From NCBI GenBank assembly GCA_033297075.1, contig MU858062.1, forward strand, positions 360,963 through 424,962: a stretch of DNA of 64,000 nt, read 5' to 3'. Positions 35,037 through 44,702 of the stretch are shown here, in pieces. The stretch is from Rhypophila decipiens. Taxonomy: Eukaryota; Ascomycota; Sordariomycetes; Sordariales; Naviculisporaceae. The notes under the pieces are model-generated. The model ran no database searches and was not told the DNA's origin. It was given only the letters and a program-made list of their open reading frames with translations. The translations under genes and the position numbers were made by a program. The stretch's first letter is position 1, and every line of letters starts with the position of its first letter.

Positions 35037-38000
35037 GGTGGTTTGGAGGTGAACAAGATGAATGAGATAAAGTTGACAAGCCCTTGTTGTGTCGCCGTCG
35101 ATGACCTTGCGACGATGGGATCCGAATTTTATACATGTTTTCGACTGTGTCCATATCTTGATTTCTTACCACTTGGGGAGCCTTTTCGAATCAGATGTCA
35201 CGAAGTAGACGGTTCTTACACCGCCATATCTATTTTAACCACTTAGGGACATGCTCCTGCACGCCCATGGCTACCCTGATGGTTGTGCTTAGCATCGCAG
35301 GTACCCTCTACCCCCCCTCACTGGCCCATCTCCCAAACGGACGTCGTCCGCCTCACTTTTCGCCCCGACGTCAACCTCCGGCACCACCATTTTCCCTCAG
35401 TACTCTTCCAATTTCCCGGTTTTCAAAAGCCACGCCAGTACCCTGGGTCTGTCTCTGTTGTCTCTTTCAAACGCGACTTCGATACTGATATTATTGTCTG
35501 CTAGCGTTTGTTTTTCGGACCCTGCCATTGGCTAACATGTCTGTTATCAACACTCACTTGTTGGAGTCCTGTGACACCAATGACATGCAGCCCTGTCAGC
35601 TAGTCCGGCGAACTGTTCTCGCAGAAACATCGAGCGCTGTGGCTTGATTTGATCTCTGGGATCACTCGCTAAGTAGCGTTTCCATGAGATCCAAGCTTTC
35701 GATCCACGGCACACCATAACAATGGTGTGGAGTTGGTCATCTGTCATTTTTTTTCTGACCCTTCCGTCTGAGACCCGGACGTCGATCGATCCTTTCCCCA
35801 GTTTGACACGCATTCACGCCTCGTGGCTTGTTCGAGGTGATGTACATTCAGGACAAGGATCGTCTGTCTTTCTATATGACTCCTTCCATTTTCCACGCAT
35901 CTCCATCCTTTCTTACCAAGCTCTCCCAATGTTTTCCCGGGGCTTGCTGTCGATCCAGCAAGTTCTGGTCTGACCAAGAACTACGATCTGCGTGTGAGTA
36001 CGCAGCCCTGTGGTTCACCCGTGTTATCATGTCAGGCGCCGGCTTGGACCATCAAAATAACAATCTCCGCGAAACACGCACGTTAGGAACTTTATTTTCC
36101 CCTCGCTTTGTTTCAATACGACCGGTAAACTCTAGATGGGCACCATATTTTCAACCCCATTCCAATAAAACCGGGTGCATATCTTGGCTAGGTCGGACTT
36201 CAGAACCTACATGTACGCAGGGCAGTGGCACGATATCTCGGGATACGAAATAGCCAGCTCTTGTGCGACCTGATTCTCCCTCATCATCGGGTCGCCTTAT
36301 TCATAGCAACGTACCTGTTCCTGGATGTCAAGCCAACCGGGTGTTCCGGATTACAACTCATGTCATCCTAAGAACTGGTCCACGGTGTCTGCAAACTCCA
36401 TAGTCCCGAACGTCCGTTGCCTTTTCGGGTTCTCCTTTCCTTTCTGGCCGTCGGTGAATGGAAACACTACTTTGGGATTCCGTGTTCTCGTCAAGGATAT
36501 GGCCAGGCCTCCAAGAACAACTAGGGTATCAGCAAGAAAAGGCTCACTCGAGATGGGCGGCGGCAATTATTCCAGCCAACTTGTGAGCCCTTCAAATGGA
36601 TGTACACACGGGCCAGTTGGCTGAAAATCGCTCCTCGAAGGACATTGGTGTTGGTGTGAAATTGCGCTATTTCCAGCTTCCCCCTTCGCCCGCCCAAGCA
36701 AGACGGACATGAAATTCTCAATGAGGCTGCTGAAGCAATAACCCAAACAATGGGTCATTTTCAAGTTGTCCTCGGTAAGTGAGGCTCCCTACCGCTGGGC
36801 ACTACGCTCTCGTCTATCCTGACATGAAGCCAGCAAAACCATGTCTCCTTTGCAAGGCGATGGTGCGGTTTACATCCTCTTGCCCGCTTATCATGGCCGA
36901 GTCTAGTCTTACCTGGTGCTATTATACCCCCTGCATCCTTGTATGCTGGCTGGAGGAGCACCAGTGAAGCTATCCTCAGCCCCAGATATCAAAGTTGACC
37001 AGCCAACAGGATCTGTCCCAGTAAACAACTGAGACCTAAACATTGCTTTTGTTTTAATTTTCTCTTGGGACCAACATTTCGTCCGTGACAGCTCATATCG
37101 CATCAGGACGAGGTCAACTGCTTCCCCAGAACGAGTGGCAAATATGCCACCTTTGGGACATGAGAAAGCTTCTGGGCATCAATACCCAGTGACAAGTCTG
37201 GATTGTTTACACTGGATATTTATTTGCGTCAAACACACCATCAACATAGTAGGTGGATGATTGGTTTACAGAGTCCAACATCGGATGCCTCGTGGTTTTC
37301 GCCAGATGTTTGAGTGATCTTCGTCCGGTCTTGATATAGACCAATAATTCCAAGCCGGTGTCTCTCCGCCCTGAGCTTCATCATGCCATTGTCTCGCAAG
37401 ATGTATTCTTTGGCTTCTCACAGCACATATATGAATATCTTGTCCGAGTTGGGATGAATGAGGCAGCTTCGGGTCATCATCATGACCACCACCACCACCA
37501 CCACTCTATGCATTACCAAGGTCGTATCATCACCATAGTCAGTCGGTCTGCATGTCAACCAACATGGTGGCAACTTTTGCACCCAAACAAACTTTGACCA
37601 ATTAGTTTTCTTCTCATCGGGTATGGATACATACATACATTTAACATGCAGTCCAAATCTACAACACATCTCAGGGCGAGGAAGTGACGATCAGACAATT
37701 CGTTCTCAGACTGAGGACATACACACCGTCCTAGTATTCGTGTCAATTGGCTCAAGCTCCACCAACAGTTTTGAATAAGCAGCAGTGCTCTCAATTTATA
37801 TCTCTTATCCGTGCTTTATAATGATCTGGCCAAGACCCGCTGTCCCGTCCAGCACGAACACTGGAGACACGAACACGAGAATAACTTCCGAGTCATTACC
37901 AAAGTGCAACTGGAGAGAAATAACAAAGAAATAACAAAGAAGGTACACCTCGTTGTCATGGTATATATGTTTATAACGAGAAATCTCGTGCCGTAAAGAC

Positions 38001-38468
38001 TGTCATATTATGCAAAGTGATACGATCTTTCCATTATGTCAGATCTAGCCCCGAGGATCTCACGGGAGTCTAGATCAGATAAGATGATGGAGGCTTTGAT
38101 ATTTACCAGATTCAGTTCTCAGCCCCTACCAGTAGAAAATACTGAGGCAATCCTTGGTTCCGGTGTTTTACCATACCCGTGAGAACTCGTCAGGCAAAAG
38201 CTATCCTTATATAATAGTCTCAACCAGTCCTGCCTATCATGATTGCTGCCTCGTTCAAGTTATATTTCCTAGATGAAACAACGCTTCTATATCTCAGAGC
38301 TCTTCTTACTTCGGGACACGATTCTTTCCGCTGCACAGAGAAGCTTGTGTGTACGAGTACTTACTCTGGAGTCTGAACTTCGTCACCACCTACCCGTTCC
38401 GGTGCCACAGGGATGGACGTTGAGCCACAGAGAGTGGGTGGCTGTGCGAAAGCATTTGGCAGTCCATG

Positions 38469-38501
38469 CACGTGGTAGGCAACGGAAAAGCAGTTCACGT
38501 G
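38469..38501. promoter_or_regulatory. Two CACGTG boxes upstream of U2
   Basis: CACGTG occurs at 38469-38474 and 38496-38501, roughly 155-185 bases upstream of the U2 5' end. CACGTG is the target of Cbf1-type bHLH proteins. Function here is inferred from position only. Confidence 0.45.
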
Positions 38502-38527
38502 ACATGCGCGGAAACACCCCAAACTTC

Positions 38528-38580
38528 AAATCGCAGGTGCACGGACCCCCAAAACTCTAAATCGCAGGTGCACGGACCCC
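38528..38580 (+). repeat. 22-bp direct repeat, candidate snRNA upstream element
   Basis: A perfect 22-base sequence (core TCGCAGGTGCACGGACCCC) occurs at 38528-38549 and again at 38559-38580, period 31. The second copy ends 10 bases before the TATA box of the U2 gene. The position suggests a duplicated proximal promoter element. Confidence 0.9.
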
Positions 38581-38590
38581 ACTCACCCAG

Positions 38591-38600
38591 GTATAAATAA
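38591..38600 (+). promoter_or_regulatory. TATA box of the U2 snRNA gene
   Basis: GTATAAATAA lies about 60 bases upstream of the inferred U2 5' end and is followed by a C/T-rich tract leading into the RNA. It is the strongest TATA match near this transcript. Confidence 0.7.
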
Positions 38601-38654
38601 ATCTTTTCGGCCGCCAAAACTCTTCCTCCTCTTCTCTTCTTTTTTTTTTTCTTT

Positions 38655-38845
38655 AGCTCCTCTTTGCCATTTGGCTTAGATCAAGTGTAGTATCTGTTCT
38701 TTCTAGTTTAATCTCTGGAAGCTGCCCTATGGGGTGGCAACTTTGATTACTCTCATTTTTGAAACCTGGTGTTCGATTCCTCTGGGCTTGCCCATGAGTC
38801 GTTCTGCCACTGTGTCGCTGGTATTACACTGTCTCCAGCTGACGC
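38655..38845 (+). ncRNA. U2: U2 spliceosomal snRNA
   Basis: The sequence reads as U2 from end to end: CTCCTCTTTGCCATTTGGCT (5' stem-loop I region), TTAGATCAAGTGTAGTATCT with the branch-site-recognition GTAGTA at 38687-38692, GTTTAATCTCTGG (stem IIa region), a Sm-type site ATTTTTG at 38755-38761, a 3' stem III, and stem-loop IV with the conserved CTGGTATTACACTGTCTCCA loop bound by U2B''. The RNA pairs with the intron branch site in the U2 snRNP. Length, about 190 nt, is normal. The 5' A at 38655 and the 3' end near 38845 are set by comparison with the family and may be off by several bases. Two apparent open frames over this locus lack ATG starts and are chance. Confidence 0.93.
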
Positions 38846-39519
38846 GAACCTCTTTGTTTTGTCGGTTTTCATTGTGCTCTTGGGCTTTTCTTGCTTGGGA
38901 CATGAGGAAGACACTAGGGTGTTTGCAGAAAGAAGTGCTTGGGGAACATGTGGTGACGGATGTCGTGTCACTACGCGAGGAGGGGTTGGATTGAGTATTG
39001 GATGACGGGAAGGGCAACATTTTCAGGTTTGCTGCAGGTGTTCTTTTTGGAGGCGTCACGCTTTGGCAGTTTGTTGCAGCAGCAACATCCTGGAAACACT
39101 GAGCTCACAGTTTTCGGCGTCGTCACAGCTGCACATGGAAGCACTTCTAGATACGGGTGAATTTGTAGATTGAGGAAATGAGTGGCGATGGGTCGAGGTG
39201 TGACTTGTTGAAGGCGCAATCCGTAGCTGAACGGTTTTGTGGGCTGTTGGCAGCCGTGAACCAAATATGCCTACCCCGTATTTGTCAATACATCAACACC
39301 TTTTTTCATCTTGAATAAAAATCTCCAAGATCCTCTTGTAGATTCTGTGAAACAACACAATGCGGTCAACTTGCCGTTCAGACGTGACCTGGTCGCTCTT
39401 TCCCGCGACTCAAACTGACCTCTGACCTTGCAGTTTCTGCATTTTGTACCCGCTCAACTTCTCCTGCTCGTCACTCATTTTCCTCCCGCAAACTCAATCA
39501 CAAACCCCAAACTCACAAA
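38846..39519. other. Spacer between U2 and translin
   Basis: It holds the U2 3' flank and the translin promoter; the last 60 bases before the translin ATG are rich in C/A and T/C. No gene is seen. Confidence 0.6.
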
Positions 39520-40432
39520 ATGGCGACACCCTTGATCGACCCCGAGCTGTTTTCTCAACTCAAGACCAAAATCGAAGCCGATTCGCTCGTTAAGAAGGAC
39601 CTGGATCAGATCGTTGATGACCTCAATCAGCACGTAGCCTACACCCAAGGCGTGCTCTCCCGAATCCACTCCACACCACGCTCAAAATGTTTGTCTCAAC
39701 TTATGGACCACTACACCACATGGAAGCTTTTGTACTGAACCTGCGATTCAGACCCTGAACTTTTTGTTCAGATTGAAGATGGCATCAAGAAGCAAATTGA
39801 GGCGGTCGCAAAGCTCGCTGTGACCGCTTCCCAGCACCCCTACTACAAGTACGTTAGAGGCAGGATAGTTATCTCGGATCAACAAGCGCTAACCAAACTG
39901 TTCTCAGGTACAATTACAAGTGGACTCGCACAGTTCAGGATTCTGTTTCCACGGTTGTGCTTTGTGCCTGGCTTGGTGGCCTCGGCAGTGAGACCAAGCC
40001 CGGGGCCGTTGGTCGACTCTTGACAATCGAGGATATTGGAGAGATTTACCAGGGTACATAACTCCCGGGCTCCTCTTTTTCTTTGACCCAGGACACTTGA
40101 TGATATCTTTTACTAACTAGTTTTCAGTTCCCGTTAACCTCAAGGACAGCGACGCATTCCACATCACGATCGAGGAGTACCTTTTGGGCCTGATCAACAT
40201 CATCGACGAGCTCAGCCGACTGGCCATGAACTCAGTGACGCTGGGAGACAATGCCCTAGCCGTCCAGATCAGTGGTTTTATCAAGGATCTCCACGCTGGA
40301 TTCCAGGTGCTAAACCTCAAGAACGATATCTTGCGCAAGAGGGTAGACTCGATCAAGTATGCCGTCAAGCGGGTTGAGGACGTTGTTTACGACCTGTCAC
40401 TTCGTAATCTCATCCCGGCCAAGACTGAGTAG
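39520..40432 (+). CDS. Translin
   Basis: Four exons, 39520-39688, 39752-39848, 39908-40053 and 40128-40432, give 238 residues; introns are 63, 59 and 74 nt (GTTTGT, GTACGT and GTACAT donors). Family landmarks are YNYKWTRTVQDSVSTVVLCA (matching the human segment around YRFHEHWRFVLQRLVFLAAF), IDELSRLAMNSVTLGDNALA and the C-terminal block GFQVLNLKNDILRKRVDSIK followed by YAVKRVEDVVYDLSLR. Translin is an all-helical RNA/DNA-binding protein that forms octamers and, with TRAX, the C3PO ribonuclease which degrades passenger strands and pre-tRNA leaders. Whether this species also has TRAX cannot be told from the window. For intron 1 the acceptor at 39751 is required; using the next AG would introduce a stop. 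Confidence 0.93.
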
Positions 40433-41143
40433 ATCTCGGAACGGGTACGTGACCTCGAGATTTCCAAGGAAGGGTGATTGTCTGGGAGGCGCATTATGTG
40501 CTACAATATGTCGAGGAGAATGGGCAAATATCTGCCCTGCATGAACATGAGTATTATAGTGGCACTTGATCACATCAATGGAAGGAATTGTACTAGAGAG
40601 GGATCCCTGTATGCGTGCTAATAGACGGCAAAAGACAGTCTACGAGTATTAAGAATACTATGTGCAGGCCCTCCCTTTGAGGAGGATTAAAAATAGGGCG
40701 CCCAATATACAGGCACCACCACTCTCGTATACAGGCACCAGTCCAATTTGACTTTCCAGGCCAGAGGCATTTATTCGAGCTAGTTAAAAGGTATTTATTC
40801 GAGCCAGTCACAGCTATTCGAACTAGTTAAGGCATCAAGGCACCTATTCTACAAGAGTAGCGCCAGTATATAAGAAGACTGATGCCTGTATATTAGGCAC
40901 CTAAGATAGAAGATTATGCTTTCTCATTCTATCAAAAGAAGAAAGTATCATGGGTTTTTCTTGTCGTCGTTGTCCAAACATCATCAGTGGTCTGGCCCAG
41001 GGTTCGGGTTGTTGGTGGGATGTGGCACCCGTCCAGGAAGCCCTGGTCCAAAAAGGCTTGGCTGTGATTTGTCTTCAATTTCCCGATTTATCCTTTGAAC
41101 CATCCACCTTCAAACTCTCAAGTCAATAATCACAACTTCCACC
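40433..41143. other. Spacer carrying inverted-repeat element copy A
   Basis: About 260 bases after the translin stop the spacer is occupied by a short terminal-inverted-repeat element (40695-40903). The remaining sequence up to the Gpi11 start is a promoter and leader without other features. Confidence 0.6.
40695..40903. mobile_element. Short TIR element (MITE-like), copy A
   Basis: Imperfect 22-base terminal inverted repeats lie at 40697-40718 and 40880-40901 (19 of 22 matching; core AATATACAGGCA), each next to a TA dinucleotide that could be the target duplication. The interior has degenerate 20-25-base units related to GGCATTTATTCGAGCCAGTC. It codes for nothing and resembles a non-autonomous DNA element of the mariner type. 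Related copies lie at about 48025-48333 and 52525-52798. Confidence 0.75.
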
Positions 41144-42055
41144 ATGCCACTTGTAGATCCAGTAACAATGTCCTCGTCAATTAGCAAGGGCGCCGCAGCC
41201 AAGGCTCAATCCCTCGTCAAAGGAACAACAGCAGCAACCTCGAAAGACACGGCGATTTTATTGTCTACACACGAGCAACAGCCCATTTCCCTGAGACAGA
41301 CGCCCCTCGCCCAGTCAGCCCGCCATGTATTTCCCGCCCTGCTCGCGACCGGCTTCCTCGTGCGATTCAATGCGCTGGTAGCCGATCCAGTGTCTACGAT
41401 GAAGACTGCGCTTGCTGTCGTCGTGGCACTCCAATTGGCCTATGCGGTGATCTGCTTGCCTGTCGTGGGATCGCAGCAGGGCAAGCCGGCCCGGAAGCCT
41501 CGGCCTGGCGAGAAGAATTTGAAGAAGGGTTCTTTGGGGAATGGGGTTGGTGATGGGCCTGGGGCTAGGGTTTATGTTGTGCGTATTTTCAACTTCCCTT
41601 CTAAGGCTTTGCCTCTCTTGGATATCTCGGACGGTGTACGAGAGCTAACAAGTAATTTACAGACTGCAATCGTCGCGCTCCTCCTATCTACCTTCCTCAC
41701 GCCCGTCTTGTACGCCGCTATGGTCCTGTTCGGCGCACCGTTCCTGACCCACGGCGCGCACACGTTCCTCTGCGCCGCACACCTCGCCGCTCTCGTCCTG
41801 TTCCCCATCTTCTTCGTCCACGGTGTCGATTCCGCTTCTTGGGCTGCTGTGGGGAGCTTCCAGGCGCCGTTTGACGAGACGTTTGGTGGACTGGTCGGAG
41901 GTGTTGTTGGTGCATGGTTAGGCGCTGTGCCGATTCCATTGGACTGGGATCGTGAGTGGCAGAAGTGGCCTGTTACGATCCTCTGCGGTATCTATGCTGG
42001 TCACTTGCTCATGAGGCTCTTGGGAGGAACGGTTCTCTTTGGGAAGAGGTTTTGA
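41144..42055 (+). CDS. gpi11: GPI-anchor biosynthesis protein Gpi11/PIG-F
   Basis: The frame is open from 41144 to 42055, but 41579-41662 is best read as an 84-nt intron (GTGCGT donor, GCTAAC branch site, TTACAG acceptor); removing it joins ARVYV to TAIVALLLSTFLTP as in the family and gives 275 residues. PIG-F landmarks are LYAAMVLFGAPFLTHGAHTF, the block HLAALVLFPIFFVHGVD and GAWLGAVPIPLDWDREWQKW. Several transmembrane helices are present, two of them before the intron. The ER protein partners Gpi13/PIG-O and Gpi7/PIG-G in adding ethanolamine phosphate to GPI precursors. Because the intron length is a multiple of three and lacks stops, retention would add 28 residues without a frameshift. 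A second ATG eight codons in (MSSS) is an alternative start. Confidence 0.88.
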   Translation: MPLVDPVTMSSSISKGAAAKAQSLVKGTTAATSKDTAILLSTHEQQPISLRQTPLAQSARHVFPALLATGFLVRFNALVADPVSTMKTALAVVVALQLAYAVICLPVVGSQQGKPARKPRPGEKNLKKGSLGNGVGDGPGARVYVVRIFNFPSKALPLLDISDGVRELTSNLQTAIVALLLSTFLTPVLYAAMVLFGAPFLTHGAHTFLCAAHLAALVLFPIFFVHGVDSASWAAVGSFQAPFDETFGGLVGGVVGAWLGAVPIPLDWDREWQKWPVTILCGIYAGHLLMRLLGGTVLFGKRF

Positions 42056-42639
42056 GCGCTGGGGATGGATTGCAGTAGTTTTCTTTCTCTTGTACATCTT
42101 TTGGTCTTACACTTTACTGGCAGACTGTTTCTTTTGTGTATAGGAAGTGATGGAAAAGGAGAAGTTTTCGAGTAGTGATACCCTTGCATTGGAGCTGATT
42201 CTGGCGACGCATAATATTCTTGCTGCAAGGTACCTATTCTGCGGTGTGCTGTAATTTTTTTTGTTTTGCTACGGCCAGCATCTCATGAGCTTTTTTCTTC
42301 CTCGGGCGTCCAATTCAGGGCCGGCGATGAATTCCAGCATCTTGTCAATTGCCCAAGATCTCCATCAGAATCAGACCGGAGATGGACGGACCTAAGCCCC
42401 GCCAAGACCGAGCTCAACTGCCCCTGCACGAGCTTCGGCGGGGCACATGCAGGTTGGAACATGCAGTTTCCAATTCCCAGACAGACCCTCTCGAGCTACT
42501 CTCGCGACAATTTCAGCAATTGCGTGTCCATGACGGAAAAAGTTCTCCAGCGCAAGTTCCAATTCACCTGCGACCCCTTGGAGCTGGACGGTCTCTTACC
42601 ACAGCAGACCATACCTTCCTCCCTCGGGCAGCAGCAAAG
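42056..42639. other. Spacer and leader of the carrier gene
   Basis: It contains the Gpi11 3' end and the carrier promoter. An open frame at 42266-42643 overlaps the carrier start out of frame and shows no family features; it may act as an upstream frame in a long leader. Confidence 0.5.
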
Positions 42640-43684
42640 ATGAAAGGGAACAGCCAGCCTCCGGTACCGGGACCGGTTCCCGTGCCTGTACCCGGCGCGC
42701 CGGCGTCTCTCTCAGAAACCGCCCCGGCCGTCAGCACCAGCAAAAACAACAAGAACTACAAAGGCTTCGTCGCGGGTGTATTCTCGGGAATAGCAAAGCT
42801 CTCCGGTATGTCATATACCTCCCCCCCACCACTCATTCCCAAACTAACCATCCTGTTCCCCCAAAAAAGTCGGCCACCCCTTCGACACAATAAAAGTCCG
42901 CCTGCAAACCTCGCCCCCCTCAAAATTCACCGGTCCCCTCCAATGCGTCACCCAAACCCTCAGAAACGAAGGCATCTTCGGCCTGTACAAAGGCGCCACT
43001 CCCCCCCTAGTAGGCTGGATGTTTATGGACAGCGTAATGCTAGGCAGTTTAACCGTCTACCGCCGGCTCGTCCACGAGAAGCTTTTTAACCCTTCCATCC
43101 CTCTCCCCTCATATGGCCACGGTATAGCAGGAATATGTGCCGGCGCGACGGTGAGCTTTATCGCCGCGCCGGTGGAACATATCAAGGCGAGGTTACAGAT
43201 CCAGTACGCTGCTAATAAAGCGGAAAGATTGTATAAAGGACCGATTGATGCTCTGGCCAAGATCTACAAGTTTCATGGGGTCAAGGGTGTATATCATGGG
43301 CTGGGGGCGACGTTGTTATTTAGGGGTTTCTTTTTTTGTTGGTGGGGGAGTTATGATGTGTTTTCGAGGTGGATGAGGGAACATACGCAGATGAGCGCGC
43401 CGGCGATTAATTTCTGGGCTGGGGGTTTGAGTGCGCAGATCTTTTGGCTGACGAGTTACCCGAGTGATGTTGTTAAGCAGCGGATCATGACGGATCCTTT
43501 GGGTGGGGGGTTGAATGATGGTGTGAGGAGGTTTCCACGGTGGAAAGACGCTGCGGTTGCTGTTTACAAAGAGGGCGGGTGGAGGGGGTACTGGCGAGGG
43601 TTTCTGCCTTGCTTCTTGAGAGCGTTCCCGGCGAATGCCATGGCGTTACTGGCGTTTGAGGGTGTGATGAGGGCATTGCCATAG
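42640..43684 (+). CDS. Mitochondrial carrier family (SLC25) protein
   Basis: Exons 42640-42805 and 42870-43684 (64-nt intron, GTATGT donor, AAAAAAG acceptor) encode 326 residues. Three carrier repeats are seen: GFVAGVFSGIAKLSVGHPFD with the PHPFDTIKVRLQ-type signature; GICAGATVSFIAAPVEHIKA, a variant second signature (Pro-x-Glu-x-x-Lys) followed by RLQ; and SAQIFWLTSYPSDVVKQRIM. A Pro/Val-rich N-terminal leader of about 35 residues precedes the first helix. Overall it resembles the carnitine/ornithine-carrier branch and the yeast Ymc1/Ymc2-type carriers of the inner mitochondrial membrane. The substrate cannot be decided from the sequence. The start chosen is the first ATG of the open frame that includes repeat 1. 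Confidence 0.9.
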
Positions 43685-44032
43685 TACGTATGAATATCAA
43701 ATCGAACATCAAGACAAATCAAGCTTACATGGATTGGCCTAACGGTGCAGAGCCCAATCATGGAGAAGAGTCGAGTGAACGAGAATATTTCACAATTCAT
43801 TCACTGCAAATTGGAGCAGAGGATTGGACAAAAGGTACGTCTTTTGGAATTTGGCAGAGATCCCTCGCGTCACGCCGAGGCGACCATGTCACATATTTCA
43901 TTGACAATGTCGGCCCATATAATATCCCTCTAATAAAAGATCCATATCAGTGCGCCGAGGGGGGTATCGATCATCCACCCATGCAACCAGGAGACGCCCA
44001 TTTTATCCCAGAACCAACACCCTTGAACCCGT
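43685..44032. other. Convergent 3' spacer
   Basis: A 348-bp gap between the ends of the carrier (+) and eL22 (-) genes, with no feature beyond presumed 3' UTRs. Confidence 0.6.
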
Positions 44033-44702
44033 TTACTCGTCATCCTCCTCCTCCTGGTCGTTGACAACGTTGAAGAACTTGAGCTCGTAGACGCCCTTGG
44101 AGGTGGAAACGACGCGGAGCCAGTCACGGAGCTGCATCTTCTTGAGGTACTTCTTGGTGCTAGATTGCCGGAAAGAATTTGGTTAGCGGATCAACTCTTT
44201 CGAAGCAGGCCAATGACGGGAACAACATACAGGTACTTGAGATAGCGGCCAGAGAGGTCGTTGTGGGCAACAATCTCGACCTTGCCATCACCAACCTGGG
44301 AGATCTTGATGATCTCGCCAAGGTTGCCGACGCGGCCCTCAACCTTGATCTTCTCGTTCAAGAACTTCTCGAAGCCAGAGACATCGAAGATCTTATCTGC
44401 GGCGGGTTGCTTGGCGTCGATGATGAACTGCAGGCGGATTTGGAGTCAGTAACCCTTTTTATCAATCGGAGAGATCCAGGGGGGAGATGCGATAGACGCT
44501 GAAAGCACATACCTTCTTGGTGGTCTTGGGGCCCTTCTTGGCGGACTTCTTCTATAAAAACCATAATGACTTAGCCTACTGCTTCACGCCATGGTTCGCA
44601 ATCCCCGATCCGACAACAATGTTGCCGGACGTCTTGGGGAGAGCGAGTTGGGCCAACAGCAAAGCGGTGCCAGGTAATTCAACGTACAGCGATGGGAGCC
44701 AT
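44033..44702 (-). CDS. rpl22: 60S ribosomal protein L22 (eL22)
   Basis: Four exons, 44702-44688 (15 nt), 44551-44513 (39 nt), 44427-44231 and 44159-44033, sum to 126 codons (125 residues); introns are 136, 85 and 71 nt with GTACGT, GTATGT and GTATGT donors. The protein reads [19 protein letters not shown], then [40 protein letters not shown] and the C-terminal [20 protein letters not shown] ending in an acidic QEEEDDE tail, all typical of eL22. It is a peripheral protein of the large ribosomal subunit. The first exon codes for only five residues. It was chosen because it has the MAP start common in the family, a strong GTACGT donor and the right phase. Confidence 0.95.

Larger units (their letters stand above)
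35037..38654. other. Gene-sparse spacer, about 3.6 kb, ending in the U2 promoter
   Basis: Open frames on both strands are short and show no motif. Small repeats include a CAC run at about 37487-37504. The last 200 bases hold the U2 snRNA promoter elements (CACGTG boxes, direct repeat, TATA) listed separately. Confidence 0.55.

Noticed and set aside
36363..36566. A 67-codon minus-strand frame starting MPPPISSEP
   Set aside because: It looks mildly protein-like but has no recognisable family, no splice-consistent extension and no context; too weak to list.
38734..39005. Two overlapping frames downstream of a TATA box, apparently starting at GTG
   Set aside because: No ATG start exists and they overlap the U2 snRNA sequence, which explains the promoter.
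42266..42643. A 125-codon frame just upstream of the carrier gene
   Set aside because: It overlaps the carrier start in another phase, has no family features and is better seen as leader sequence.
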